64,000 nt of DNA from Sphingobium sp. YR768. GTDB taxonomy: Bacteria; Pseudomonadota; Alphaproteobacteria; Sphingomonadales; Sphingomonadaceae. Within the stretch, counting starts at the first letter, position 1; every line of letters starts with the position of its first letter. Shown in pieces: positions 25,511-34,382 of this stretch. The position numbers and the translations under genes are program-made. The DNA lies in NCBI RefSeq assembly GCF_900111125.1, contig NZ_FOGE01000002.1:186001-250000 (forward strand). Direction: 5' to 3'. The notes under the pieces were generated by a model. That model searched no databases and was not told the DNA's origin. It was given only the letters and a program-made list of their open reading frames with translations.

Positions 25511-26728
25511 TCAAGCCCCGGTGAGGCTTTGCAGCTGCAAGATCGGCAGCAGGATGGACAGGATGATGACGGCGACGATGCCGCCCATCAGTATGATGAT
25601 GATCGGCTCCAGCATCGCCAGAGCGGCCGAGGTGAAGCTGTCGAACTCGCGCTCCAGATAATCTGCCGCGCGCTCCAGCATCGTATCGAGCCGCCCCGCG
25701 CTTTCCCCGCTCGCCGCCAGATAGACCAGCAATGGCGGAAACACACCCGCCCGGCGCAGCGCGGCGGACAGGCTGCCGCCGCCCCGGATCGCCTCGACAA
25801 TCTGGTCCGAGGCCTTGCGCAGCACCCGATTGTGAACGGTATTGGCGGTCAGCGACAGGCCTTCCATCAACGGCAACCGGCTCGCGATCATCGTGGATAA
25901 GGTCCGCGCCATCCGCGCCGCATGCAGGTCGCGGATCAATCGCCCCAGCAGCGGCAGGCGCAGCAGCATAGCGTCGAAGCGATAGCGAAAACTCTCGACC
26001 TTCATCGCCCGCCAGAAACCCACGCCCGCCAGCGCCATCAGGATCAGCAGCAGCCACCAATAGCCAGCGAGGAAGGCGGAAATCGCCATCACCATCCGCG
26101 TCAGGAACGGCAATTCCTGCCCCACCGTATCGAACTGCTCCACCACCTTGGGCACGACGAAGATCATCAGCGCGGCGACCACGAAAACCGCAAAGGCTGC
26201 CAGCACGGATGGATATGCAATCGCGGTCAGCACCTTCGATCGCATCACCGCCTGCCGCTCCATCAGGTCGGACAGACGCTCCATGATCGTGGGCAGGCTG
26301 CCCGAGCTTTCACCGGCGGAAATCATCGCGCGATAGAGCGGCGGGAAACTCTTCGGCTCCGCACCCAGCGCATCGGCCAGCCGCCGCCCTTCCAGCACGC
26401 CGCCATGCACCTTGCCCACGATCGCGCGGACATGATCCTGCTCGCTCTGTTTGCCGATGGTGCGCAGCGATTCTTCCAGCGGGCTGACCTGGATCAGCGT
26501 GGAAAGCTGGCGGGTAAACAGCGTCAATTCCTTGGACGACAATCGCGGCGCGCGCAGCGACAGGCCCGCCCGCTTGCGCGCCGCCTCCACCGCGCCCGGC
26601 TCCAGCCGCACGACGAACAGCTTGCGCGCGTCCAGCTTCGCCCGCGCATCCTCGATCGTGTCGGCCTTGACCTTCCCGCCACGCTCCTTGCCCGCCGGGT
26701 CGATCGCCACATAGTCGAAATCAGCCAT
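25511..26728 (-). CDS. gspF: GspF, type II secretion inner-membrane platform protein
   Basis: A 405-aa polytopic protein with two repeated GspF domains (RAMISAGESSGSLPTIMERL and VYLAASGESAGRLDTMLERA) and three long membrane helices, the last near the C-terminus. The start at 26728 (MADFDYVAIDPAGKE) overlaps the gspE stop by eight bases; longer frames lack homology. It forms the platform core on which GspE acts. The gspG ribosome binding site follows its stop at once. Confidence 0.94.
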   Translation of the reverse strand: MADFDYVAIDPAGKERGGKVKADTIEDARAKLDARKLFVVRLEPGAVEAARKRAGLSLRAPRLSSKELTLFTRQLSTLIQVSPLEESLRTIGKQSEQDHVRAIVGKVHGGVLEGRRLADALGAEPKSFPPLYRAMISAGESSGSLPTIMERLSDLMERQAVMRSKVLTAIAYPSVLAAFAVFVVAALMIFVVPKVVEQFDTVGQELPFLTRMVMAISAFLAGYWWLLLILMALAGVGFWRAMKVESFRYRFDAMLLRLPLLGRLIRDLHAARMARTLSTMIASRLPLMEGLSLTANTVHNRVLRKASDQIVEAIRGGGSLSAALRRAGVFPPLLVYLAASGESAGRLDTMLERAADYLEREFDSFTSAALAMLEPIIIILMGGIVAVIILSILLPILQLQSLTGA

Positions 26729-28247
26729 CGGCGATAGTTTCCGCCTCGACCGCATCGCGCCGCGATACGCGGATCGCCTCCTCCGCCGTGGTCTGGCCAT
26801 CGCGCACCAGCGCGCGCGCGGCCGATCCCAGATTGGGGGCGTTCAGGAAAGCGTGACGCGCGATCAGCGATTCATCGCCACCGTCATTGATCAGGCGGCG
26901 GATCGTGTCGTCCACCCGGATCGCCTCGAACACGCCGATCCGGCCCTTATAGCCGGTGCCGCTGCATTCCTCGCAGCCCTTCGCCCGATAGATGATCGTG
27001 CCGGGATCGAAGCCCAGCAACGCACTGGCCGACTTGTCCGCCTGCACCGGCTCGCGGCAATGCTGGCACAGCCGCCGCACCAGCCGCTGGGCGATCACCG
27101 CGCGCAGCGTGGAAGCCAGCAGGAACGGTTCGACCCGCATGTCGCGCATCCGGGTGATGGCGCCGACGGCATCATTGGTATGCACGGTCGACAGCACCAG
27201 ATGCCCGGTCAGCGATGCCTGCACCGCGATCTCCGCCGTCTCCCGGTCACGGATTTCGCCGACCATCACCACGTCAGGGTCCTGCCGCAGAATCGCGCGC
27301 AGCCCCGCCGCGAAGGTCAGCCCGACCTTGGCATTCACCTGCGTCTGGCCGACACCCTCGATCGCATATTCGACCGGATCTTCGACGGTCAGGATGTTGC
27401 GGCTGCCATCGTTCAGCGTCCGCAAACCGGCATAAAGCGTCGTCGTCTTGCCCGAACCCGTAGGCCCGGTTACGAGAATGATACCGTTAGGCTCGCTCAG
27501 CCCTTCCCTGAAAATCCGGTCCGGCGCGCCGGTCATGCCCAGCAGGTCGAGCGTGATGCCGGCATTTTCCTTGTCGAGAATACGCAGCACCACCCGCTCG
27601 CCCGCCCGGCTCGGCAGGGTCGAGACGCGCACATCGAGCAGCTTGCCGCCCAGCGTCAGGCCGATGCGCCCGTCCTGCGGCACGCGCCGTTCGGCAATGT
27701 CGAGCCGCGCCATCACCTTGATGCGGCTCACCACCACCGGCGCGACATGCGGCGGCATGCGCAGCGTCTCGCGCAGCACGCCGTCGATGCGCATGCGCAC
27801 GATCAGGCCGGTTTCATAGGGTTCGATATGGATATCCGACACGCCCTGTCGCGCCGCCTCGGCAATGATGCCATTGATCAGGCGGATCGCCGGCGCGTCG
27901 TCCGCGCTGTCGAGCAGATCGTCGGCGGTCGGAATGTCGGCCGCCAATATATCCAGTTCGTCCGCGCCAACCTCCAGCGATCCCGCCATCGCCGCCGCGC
28001 TGCCATCCATCGCATAATGCTCGGACAGATGCCGGTCGAACTGCGCCGGCTCCACGAATCGCACGTCGAAACTGCGCGCCAGATGCCGCCGCACTTCCAG
28101 CAGCACGCGCGGATCGCTGCCGTCACGCACCGCGATGGTCAGCCGTTCGCCTTCGGGTGGCAGCATGACCACGCCATGCTTGCGCGCAAAGCCATAAGGG
28201 ATGTCGATGGGACGGTTCGCAGCAACAGCGTGCGTTTCGTCGCTCAC
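26721..28247 (-). CDS. gspE: GspE, type II secretion ATPase
   Basis: A 508-aa cytoplasmic ATPase powering pseudopilus assembly. The Walker A motif is GPTGSGKT (residues 261-268), followed by the Asp box, Walker B and His box regions (DPDVVMVGEIRDRETAEIA, HLVLSTVHTNDA). The zinc-binding tetracysteine is present as CQHC and CEEC, the family hallmark. Translation starts at a GTG overlapping the gspD stop. Confidence 0.96.
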   Translation of the reverse strand: MSDETHAVAANRPIDIPYGFARKHGVVMLPPEGERLTIAVRDGSDPRVLLEVRRHLARSFDVRFVEPAQFDRHLSEHYAMDGSAAAMAGSLEVGADELDILAADIPTADDLLDSADDAPAIRLINGIIAEAARQGVSDIHIEPYETGLIVRMRIDGVLRETLRMPPHVAPVVVSRIKVMARLDIAERRVPQDGRIGLTLGGKLLDVRVSTLPSRAGERVVLRILDKENAGITLDLLGMTGAPDRIFREGLSEPNGIILVTGPTGSGKTTTLYAGLRTLNDGSRNILTVEDPVEYAIEGVGQTQVNAKVGLTFAAGLRAILRQDPDVVMVGEIRDRETAEIAVQASLTGHLVLSTVHTNDAVGAITRMRDMRVEPFLLASTLRAVIAQRLVRRLCQHCREPVQADKSASALLGFDPGTIIYRAKGCEECSGTGYKGRIGVFEAIRVDDTIRRLINDGGDESLIARHAFLNAPNLGSAARALVRDGQTTAEEAIRVSRRDAVEAETIADG

Positions 28248-30445
28248 TTGCGTTCTCCGCTGGCGGGGATTTCGACCGGGCGAACAACGCCGCTCGACTG
28301 GCGGACCGTGGGTTCGATGACTTGCGGATCAGCCGACGCGCCCGGTTGCGCCACCGCATCGCCCGGCTGCGGCGCAGCGATCGGCGGCGTCGCGCCCATA
28401 TAGTCGCGCACCAGTTCGTCGATCGTCGGTTCGGACTGCGGATCGCGCTGCAACTGCATGCCGCGCACATAGCCATAGCGTTGCTGCGTCAGCTTCTGCG
28501 CATCCTCCTTGGACCGCAATATGGTCGGCCGGATGAAGACCATCAGGTTCGTCTTCGACCGGCTGTTGCTGCGCGATTTGAACAATTCGCCGATGCCCGG
28601 AATGTCCGACAGCAGCGGAATACGCTCGATCGTGCGGCGCTCATTATCATCCAGCAGGCCGCCCAGCGCCAATATCTCGCCATCATCCACCGTGACGGTC
28701 GTCTCGATTTCGCGCTTGTTGATGATGAGGTCGCTGTTGCTGTTGCTGACTGGCCCGGCCACGCTCGACACTTCCTGCTTCAGGAACAGCTTGATCGCGC
28801 CGCCGGTGTTGATCTGGGGCTTGACCTCCAGCTTGATGCCGACATCCTGCCGCTGCACCGTGCGGAACTGGTTGTCGAAATTCTGGCTCAGCGCTTCCCC
28901 GGTCGTCACCGGCACCTGCTGCCCGACCAGGATCGACGCCTTCTGATTGTCCAGCGTCATGATCGACGGCGTCGACAGAAGATTGCTCTTCGTGTCGGAC
29001 TTCACCGCATTGATGATCGCGCCGAAAATGCCGTTCTTGCCGATGCTCCCGCCCAGCGCACCGATCGCGCCGGTGGCGCTTTGCAGGCTGGTCAGCGCCG
29101 CCGACTGGAGCGTGCTGGCCAGATCGCTGTTGGTCTGTGTCTCGGTCGTCGTGGTCGTGCCGTCGGCCGCCACCACCGTCGTCTTGGTGGTGCCCAGCTT
29201 GTCCGCGCCATAGGCCCCTGCCAGTGTCAGCAGATTGGGCGATGCGTTGCTATAGTTGGTTGCCGCAAAACCGGTCGATGTGCTGCCCAACAGAAATTGC
29301 ACGCCCAATTTCTTGGCGGCGGCGTCGCTGATTTCGACAATGATCGCCTCAACCAGCACCTGTTCGCGCCGCGTATCGATCTGGCGGATGGTTTCACCCA
29401 GCATCCGCTGCACGTCGCTGTTCGCCGCCACGATGATCGCATTGGCGCCTTCATAACGGGTGACGATCGCCGGGCCGCGCGTGTTGATGCCTCCTGCCGA
29501 AGAGGAGGAGCCGGAGGAGGCTGCCACCGGCGCCGCCGCCTGCGAAGCGGGGGCAGCGCTGCCCTTGCTCGCGGGCGCGTCGGAACTCACCGGCTGGCTG
29601 GTCGATTGCCCCACAAGTTGCTGAAGCACCGGCAACAGCTTTTCGGCATCGGCATGTTCCAGCCAATAGACGCGGATTTCCGTACCGCTCGCCGCCTGCT
29701 GATCCAACTGGCGGGCCATCGCCGCCAGCCGCGCGACGGTATTGGCGTCCCCCCGGATCGCGACCGCATTGCTGCTGTCGATCGGCACAACCGTCGCGGC
29801 CGACGGCGCGGCATTCTCGCCGCCGCCGCTCGCGACCAGCGCCTGAAGCGAGGTCGCGATCTCGCGCGCGCCGGCATTTTTCAGCATCACCATCTGCGTC
29901 GCCGCCGTGTCGCGATCGACCCGGGCGATCACCTGCCGGATGCGCGCGACATTATCCGCATAGTCCGCCACGACCACGCTGTTGCCTGCCCGGTTGGCCG
30001 TAACGGAGCCTTCCTTGCTCACCAGCGGACGCAGCGTTTCCAGCGCGCTCGCCGCATCGATCGATCGCAGGCGGAAGACTTCGGTAACGAAGCTGTTGCG
30101 ATTGGCCGCGCTGCCCACGCCGCTCGGCTGGCCCGCCGCGCCATCGACCGGCTGGATGCGATAAGCGCCACCGGGCGCTGGCACCGCGACCAGCCCGTTG
30201 GCACGCAGGGTCGACAGGAAAATCTCGAAATATTCCGATCGGCTGAGCGGCCGGTCTGTCACGACCGACACCTTGCCCTGCACCTTGTTGTCGATGATGA
30301 AGGTGCGCCCCGTCACCCGCGCCGCATCCTGAATGAAGGCCCGGATATCGGCGTCACGGACGTTCAAAGTCTGCTGCGCGGAGGCAGCGATCGGCGTCGC
30401 CAGAGCAAGGGCCATGGCAGCGGAAAGAAGGAATTTGCGGGTCAT
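28244..30445 (-). CDS. gspD: GspD, type II secretion outer-membrane secretin
   Basis: A 733-aa secretin. A signal peptide ends near residue 23 (AASA). N-terminal N0-N3 domains follow (DIRAFIQDAARVTGRTFIID in N0), with a Ser/Ala-rich linker around 290-325. The C-terminal secretin domain contains VPVTTGEALSQNF and IPLLSDIPGIGELF. It forms the outer-membrane gate. It overlaps gspC and gspE by four bases each. No pilotin gene is adjacent. Confidence 0.96.
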   Translation of the reverse strand: MTRKFLLSAAMALALATPIAASAQQTLNVRDADIRAFIQDAARVTGRTFIIDNKVQGKVSVVTDRPLSRSEYFEIFLSTLRANGLVAVPAPGGAYRIQPVDGAAGQPSGVGSAANRNSFVTEVFRLRSIDAASALETLRPLVSKEGSVTANRAGNSVVVADYADNVARIRQVIARVDRDTAATQMVMLKNAGAREIATSLQALVASGGGENAAPSAATVVPIDSSNAVAIRGDANTVARLAAMARQLDQQAASGTEIRVYWLEHADAEKLLPVLQQLVGQSTSQPVSSDAPASKGSAAPASQAAAPVAASSGSSSSAGGINTRGPAIVTRYEGANAIIVAANSDVQRMLGETIRQIDTRREQVLVEAIIVEISDAAAKKLGVQFLLGSTSTGFAATNYSNASPNLLTLAGAYGADKLGTTKTTVVAADGTTTTTETQTNSDLASTLQSAALTSLQSATGAIGALGGSIGKNGIFGAIINAVKSDTKSNLLSTPSIMTLDNQKASILVGQQVPVTTGEALSQNFDNQFRTVQRQDVGIKLEVKPQINTGGAIKLFLKQEVSSVAGPVSNSNSDLIINKREIETTVTVDDGEILALGGLLDDNERRTIERIPLLSDIPGIGELFKSRSNSRSKTNLMVFIRPTILRSKEDAQKLTQQRYGYVRGMQLQRDPQSEPTIDELVRDYMGATPPIAAPQPGDAVAQPGASADPQVIEPTVRQSSGVVRPVEIPASGERK

Positions 30446-31296
30446 TGGCCTTGCACTATCAGGTTGACGGTCGCGACGGCGGCGCCGCGCTCTACGGTCA
30501 GGGAAAGGCGCGCACCGGGCGCGATCTGGTTCTGGAGCGATTGCAGGTCGCCGACCGGCTGGCCGTTGACCTTGCTGACGATGTCGCCGGGATGGAAGCC
30601 CGCGCCAGCAAAGGCGGGGCCCTTGGCCATGACGGCAAGGCCCGTGACACGGCCATTCTGCATGCGCGGCGCAAAGCCGATTTCCCGCTTCAGGCTGTCG
30701 ACGGTCGGCCCTGCGGAACCGGCAGGCGGCGCCTGCGGCGGCGGCGCGGCGCTCTGCCAGCCCTGCCCGCTTTCAGGCGCGGCCGGCGTCGCTTCCGGTG
30801 CAGGCGTAGACTGGTCGAGGAACACTTGCTCCTCCGCCCCGCCCCGGTCGATCGTCACATGATCGAAGGCCACCGATTTCAGCACTACGCCCGGCAGGAT
30901 TTCGTCGCCCACGGCAAAGCTGTTCTGCACGCCGTCCGGCCCGGCGACGATCGCCGACCCCAGCCCCGACCCTTCATTCAGACGGATGCCATAGACGGTC
31001 AGCGCCAGCGAGGTGACGACCCCACCGCCCGGCTGCGGCGCTTCGCTACGGAAAAAGGGATCGAAACTGGCGAACAGCGCCTGCCGCGCATTGGGGGACA
31101 GCAATTGCGCCTGCCGCCCTTCCCATGGCCCGAAACTGCCGACCGGCGTCACGATCACCCAGATCAGCCGCACCATCAACAGCGCCAGCAGGACAAGCAG
31201 CCCCCGCTCGATCCACGCAAGCCAGTCGAACGCCGGAAAGAATTGCCCCCTCCCGCGCCCGAAGCCGCTTATCTTGTCGCCAAACGGCACCCGCAT
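30442..31296 (-). CDS. gspC: GspC, type II secretion connector protein
   Basis: A 284-aa bitopic protein. It has one membrane helix (about residues 29-52), a periplasmic homology region (SLALTVYGIRLNEGSGLGSA), a Pro/Ala-rich linker and a C-terminal PDZ domain (GFHPGDIVSKVNGQPVGDLQ). It links the secretin to the inner-membrane platform. The ATG at 31296 is chosen over an upstream TTG at 31320. It is the first gene of the operon, so the promoter should lie in 31297-31600, partly within or next to the MITE. Confidence 0.9.
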   Translation of the reverse strand: MRVPFGDKISGFGRGRGQFFPAFDWLAWIERGLLVLLALLMVRLIWVIVTPVGSFGPWEGRQAQLLSPNARQALFASFDPFFRSEAPQPGGGVVTSLALTVYGIRLNEGSGLGSAIVAGPDGVQNSFAVGDEILPGVVLKSVAFDHVTIDRGGAEEQVFLDQSTPAPEATPAAPESGQGWQSAAPPPQAPPAGSAGPTVDSLKREIGFAPRMQNGRVTGLAVMAKGPAFAGAGFHPGDIVSKVNGQPVGDLQSLQNQIAPGARLSLTVERGAAVATVNLIVQGQ

Positions 31297-31438
31297 GATT
31301 TTGACCCAAGCCCCCGTCAAGTTGAGAGCCTGCTAGGCAGGTGATCTTACTGGAGAATGACAATTATGTGACGGTAATATGACATGCATCGCACCCCTTG
31401 CATTTGCAAGGCTGAACGATAGCTGTGGCGACGTCTTA

Positions 31439-31578
31439 GAGACTGTTCGAGAATGGTGCGGTTGAGGGCTGGCTAGGAGGGATCGAAACCGCGATGCGGT
31501 GCATCGTGGTGACATCGCGACGCCGCCAGTGTGCAAAAGCACCGGCAGACCGACCTGCATCCATTTTCAAACAGTCTC
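31439..31578. mobile_element. 140-bp MITE with TTA target duplication
   Basis: The ends form terminal inverted repeats, GAGACTGTTCGAGAATGG on the left and the complement of GAGACTGTTTGAAAATGG on the right (16 of 18 matching). TTA occurs directly on both sides (31436-31438 and 31579-31581), a three-base target duplication of the TNA kind made by some IS5-type elements. No open frame inside is long enough for a transposase, so it is non-autonomous. It lies between the divergent gspC and the oxygenase gene, ending 31 bases before the latter's ATG. The same kind of ends flank the palindromic element at 10583-10735. Confidence 0.8.
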
Positions 31579-31609
31579 TTAGCTGCACCTTATCCCGGCA
31601 GGGCCCGTC

Positions 31610-32266
31610 ATGACCGCAACCACAACCATCGTCACCCCCCTCGCCATCGATGGCGATCCGCTCTTGATCGGAGCCCATCCGCGCATCCAGCGCGTGCCGA
31701 ACAGGGATTTGACGCTCTTCATCCAGCGGAACTTCCTGACCGCGGAGGAATGCGCGGCGCTGGTCGAGCGAATCGATACGCAGCGTCGCCCCTCAACCAT
31801 CGCCGACGCCAATGGCGACACGTACTTCCGCACCAGCGAGACATGCGATCTGGATCATAGCGATCCCTTCGTTGCCGCGATCAATGCGCGACTAGATGCC
31901 TTTGCCGGCATCGCCACCGCGCATGGCGAACCCATTCAGGGCCAACGCTATGCCGCGGGGCAGGAATTCAAGGCGCATACCGACTATTTCGATCCCAAGG
32001 GCGCGGATTACCCCAAATATTGCGGCGTCGCCGGCAACCGCACCTGGACGCTGATGATCTATCTGAACGAACCGGCGGCGGGGGGCGCGACCCGCTTCAC
32101 GAAGATCGGCAAGATGGTGCAGCCCGAAAGTGGCAAGCTGCTCGCCTGGAATAATCGCCTGCCCGATGGCCAGCCCAACCCGGCCAGCCTCCACCACGGC
32201 ATGAAGGTGCGCAGCGGCGTCAAGCACGTCATCACCAAATGGTATCGCGAACGCCCCTGGGGCTAA
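31610..32266 (+). CDS. Prolyl 4-hydroxylase-like 2OG-Fe(II) oxygenase
   Basis: A 218-aa cytoplasmic dioxygenase of the P4H alpha-subunit type. Iron ligands are His123 and Asp125 (AHTDYFDP) and His195 (LHHGMKV); Lys205 (SGVKHVITKWYRE) is placed to bind 2-oxoglutarate. The LMIYLNEPAAGGATRF core strand is typical. Its substrate is unknown; bacterial members act on proline residues of proteins such as EF-Tu in some species. It stands alone, with its promoter next to or inside a MITE, and its stop overlaps the convergent NRDE gene. Confidence 0.85.
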   Translation: MTATTTIVTPLAIDGDPLLIGAHPRIQRVPNRDLTLFIQRNFLTAEECAALVERIDTQRRPSTIADANGDTYFRTSETCDLDHSDPFVAAINARLDAFAGIATAHGEPIQGQRYAAGQEFKAHTDYFDPKGADYPKYCGVAGNRTWTLMIYLNEPAAGGATRFTKIGKMVQPESGKLLAWNNRLPDGQPNPASLHHGMKVRSGVKHVITKWYRERPWG

Positions 32267-33030
32267 CTCTCGTTACGCCAGTCAAAGCCAATGACGGTTT
32301 CGCCCGCCTGCTCCCCGCCCGCATCGAACCGCCGCTCAAATATCTGGCCGCGCCCATCCCGGCCGATCGCCACGATGCTGCTGCACCGCGTGCCATAGAG
32401 TGGATGGCGAATGAAGATCGGCGATGCCGCCGCTTCGTCCGGCGCATCCGACGGTGCGTCGGGCGCGATGCCCGCATCCGACAGATTGTCCTGCCGCAGG
32501 GCGTCGAACAATATTTCCGGCCGTTCCGCCCCCGCCATCAGCCAGCCCAACAACGCAGCCTTCAACGTCAGCGTCTTGGGCCATGGCGCATCCAGCGCGC
32601 CGTTCGACAGGCCGTAGAGCCCCGGCCCCAGCATGGTTCGGATCGGCTCCGGCCGGTTGGTCAGGAAATGCGCGCCCGCCCCGTCGATCAGGATCAGATT
32701 GAACGGATTGAAATCGCCGATCACCGCCTGTGCCGGATCGGCATACAGGCCATCCCCCGCCAGCAAATCCGTCACCAGCGCCCCGCGTGACGCCCGATCG
32801 GGATCAGGACCGCCATAGCCCCGCAAATTGGTGACGATCGCTGCGCGCCCCTCTTCCGACACGCCCAGCCATGTGCCGCCCGACCGCAGATCGCGCCCGG
32901 CGATCACGCCTTTACGGTCCGCCCAGTGCGCCAGCGGCGCGGTCGGCCGGGCATGATATTCGTCACGATTGCCGATCAGGACGAGAGGCCAGCGCGGATG
33001 CGTATCCCAAGCCATCGCCATGATGCACAT
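32263..33030 (-). CDS. NRDE/TANGO2-family protein
   Basis: A 255-aa protein beginning MCIMAMAWDTHPRWPLVLIG followed by NRDEYHARPT, the defining motif of the NRDE (TANGO2) family, with the conserved Cys at position 2. Further family features are GRDLRSGGTWLGVSEEGR and YGTRCSSIV near the C-terminus. The ATG at 33030 is chosen because the motif needs Cys2 next to the initiator. Its biochemical role is not settled; human TANGO2 is linked to lipid or haem handling. It is transcribed away from ssrA. Confidence 0.85.
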   Translation of the reverse strand: MCIMAMAWDTHPRWPLVLIGNRDEYHARPTAPLAHWADRKGVIAGRDLRSGGTWLGVSEEGRAAIVTNLRGYGGPDPDRASRGALVTDLLAGDGLYADPAQAVIGDFNPFNLILIDGAGAHFLTNRPEPIRTMLGPGLYGLSNGALDAPWPKTLTLKAALLGWLMAGAERPEILFDALRQDNLSDAGIAPDAPSDAPDEAAASPIFIRHPLYGTRCSSIVAIGRDGRGQIFERRFDAGGEQAGETVIGFDWRNES

Positions 33031-33117
33031 TCTGTTCTCCGTTCCCGCCAGCAACGACTTGATAAATCGCCCGCACCGCTCCATATAGGGGCTGCCGGGT
33101 TCGCCCGGCTATGGTGA

Positions 33118-33440
33118 TAAATTATGTCGTGTAATAGACGCAGCGGACCCGGGGGCAGTACCCGGCGGTTCCACCACATACCCCGTTCTCAACGGGGTGT
33201 CTGACGGGGCCGAACTAGGATCGACGTGTGTTCAAAGGCGATGTTTTTACCCGGCCCGTGTAAGCCGTTAAACTGTGCAAAACTCACAAGTGCCAACGAT
33301 AACGAAGCACTCGCCATTGCAGCGTAATTGAGGGCCTCACGGCCTGACATTACCCTAAAATAGCGCGGTTGAACCCACCGGGCAACAGAAGGGAATTCAG
33401 CGGCCCCCGGAGGCGCCGGGCAACAGAAGCCTCCGGACCT
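33118..33440 (+). ncRNA. ssrA: Permuted two-piece tmRNA
   Basis: This is the alphaproteobacterial, circularly permuted tmRNA. The acceptor piece comes first and ends CGGTTCC-ACCA at 33176, with a T-arm CCGGG-N7-CCCGG just before. A spacer follows, then the coding piece starts GGGGCCGAACTAGGATCGAC at 33206. GGGGCCG pairs with CGGTTCC to rebuild the acceptor stem with two G-U pairs. The tag frame at 33292-33327 reads ANDNEALAIAA-stop. It rescues stalled ribosomes with SmpB. The outer ends are estimated, the 3' end from the last hairpin (GGAGGC with GCCTCC). Confidence 0.93.
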
Positions 33441-33588
33441 TAACTCCTACAGCGATCAACCTCCCTCGCCCGGTCAGGCGAGCGTGAAGGCATGTCCGTG
33501 TCCGCCGACCGCGAACGGATGGCGGCAACGGACGCTTACCCCGATTCGAATGACAGCGCGAAATCACAATCCATTCGATTACGCTTTT

Positions 33589-33605
33589 ATGACAGTCTAA
33601 TGAAA
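33589..33605. promoter_or_regulatory. Possible PhoB-like site, 125 bp before the TPR gene
   Basis: Read on the minus strand the sequence is TTTCATTAGACTGTCAT. Its two half-sites TTTCAT and TGTCAT are 11 bases apart, the spacing of PhoB direct repeats. Another TGTCAT-containing site lies at 33674-33690, closer to the gene. Assignment is by resemblance only. Confidence 0.35.
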
Positions 33606-33673
33606 AAGTTATAAGTGTATGATTTTCCTAAGAAGAAAATCGTTTTTCGCGCACCTGATCGCCCTTGCTCGAT

Positions 33674-33690
33674 TGTCATCAAGATGAAAT
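33674..33690 (+). promoter_or_regulatory. Shared 17-base motif before the TPR gene
   Basis: TGTCATCAAGATGAAAT lies about 40 bases before the ATG at 33731. A 13-of-17 match occurs at 34193-34209 ahead of the lipoprotein gene. The position suits a promoter-proximal operator or an activator site; a PhoB-type half-site TGTCAT is its first part. Confidence 0.35.
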
Positions 33691-33730
33691 ACTTCCGGCT
33701 ATAGTAGGAAGTTTTTTCTGGAGATTGTCG

Positions 33731-34114
33731 ATGAAGAAAGTCGCGCTGATGCTGGGTCTCGCTCTGGCCGCGATGACGCCGGGAATCGCCCAGGCCGCCG
33801 CCGAAGACGTTGTCGTCCTTGGCGTTCCGGACGGCAATCTGGCCGCCAAGGCGCTGGTCGCGCGCGATTATGACGCCGCCGCCCGCAAGTTGCAGGCGAT
33901 GTGGCCGGACGGCGCCAACGACGCTGCCCGCCTGATCAATCTGGGCAACGCCTATGCCGGCATGGGCCGCATGACCGCCGCCCGTGAGGCCTATCGCTCC
34001 GCGCGCTTCGCCCCGGAAACCACATTGGCACTCGCCGACGGCAGCGAGGAATCGTCGCGCACCATTGCCCAGCGCGCCCTCAACCGCCTCAATCCAAGCT
34101 ACGCAATGCGCTGA
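33731..34114 (+). CDS. Small periplasmic TPR-like protein
   Basis: A 127-aa exported protein. The signal peptide is about residues 1-23 (MKKVALMLGLALAAMTPGIA then QAA). It is followed by two tetratricopeptide-like helical hairpins (LVARDYDAAARKLQAMWP and LINLGNAYAGMGRMTAAREA). A GGAG ribosome binding site precedes the ATG. A hairpin terminator follows at 34142. The function is unknown; similar small proteins often occur beside secreted or receptor genes in sphingomonads, and here it precedes a lipoprotein and a TonB receptor. Confidence 0.8.
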   Translation: MKKVALMLGLALAAMTPGIAQAAAEDVVVLGVPDGNLAAKALVARDYDAAARKLQAMWPDGANDAARLINLGNAYAGMGRMTAAREAYRSARFAPETTLALADGSEESSRTIAQRALNRLNPSYAMR

Positions 34115-34141
34115 TATCGCAACAGCATAGGTGCAGGGAGC

Positions 34142-34173
34142 AGGGCGTCGTCCGACTAGGACGGCGCCCTTTG
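34142..34173 (+). terminator. Rho-independent terminator after the TPR gene
   Basis: AGGGCGTCGTCC and GGACGGCGCCCT form a stem around GACTA, followed by a short TTT. It ends transcription about 30 bases after the TPR gene stop. Confidence 0.75.
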
Positions 34174-34192
34174 CTTACGACACCCTTCACCA

Positions 34193-34209
34193 TGTCATCA
34201 GATTGAAAC
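34193..34209 (+). promoter_or_regulatory. Shared 17-base motif before the lipoprotein gene
   Basis: TGTCATCAGATTGAAAC matches the motif at 33674-33690 in 13 of 17 positions, and CTGTCATTTTAACGACG follows about 10 bases later. They lie 150-190 bases before the lipoprotein ATG. The repeated TGTCAT suggests PhoB or another OmpR-type activator. Confidence 0.35.
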
Positions 34210-34382
34210 GAGAGTCTTCGATCTGTCATTTTAACGACGCCATTTCGTCACAGAACCAAAACAAGCACGTCATTTGCCGCGCCTAACTGCCCCTACCGAG
34301 GGCGACAGGGGGCGTTGTCCGATTCGAAATTCCCCTGCGCTCCGCATTCCAACAATCCCGGCCCAGCCGGAGCGGAGACGAC

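Noticed and set aside
28322..30862. 846-aa plus-strand frame opposite gspD
   Set aside because: Long only because of high GC; antisense to a well-supported secretin gene.
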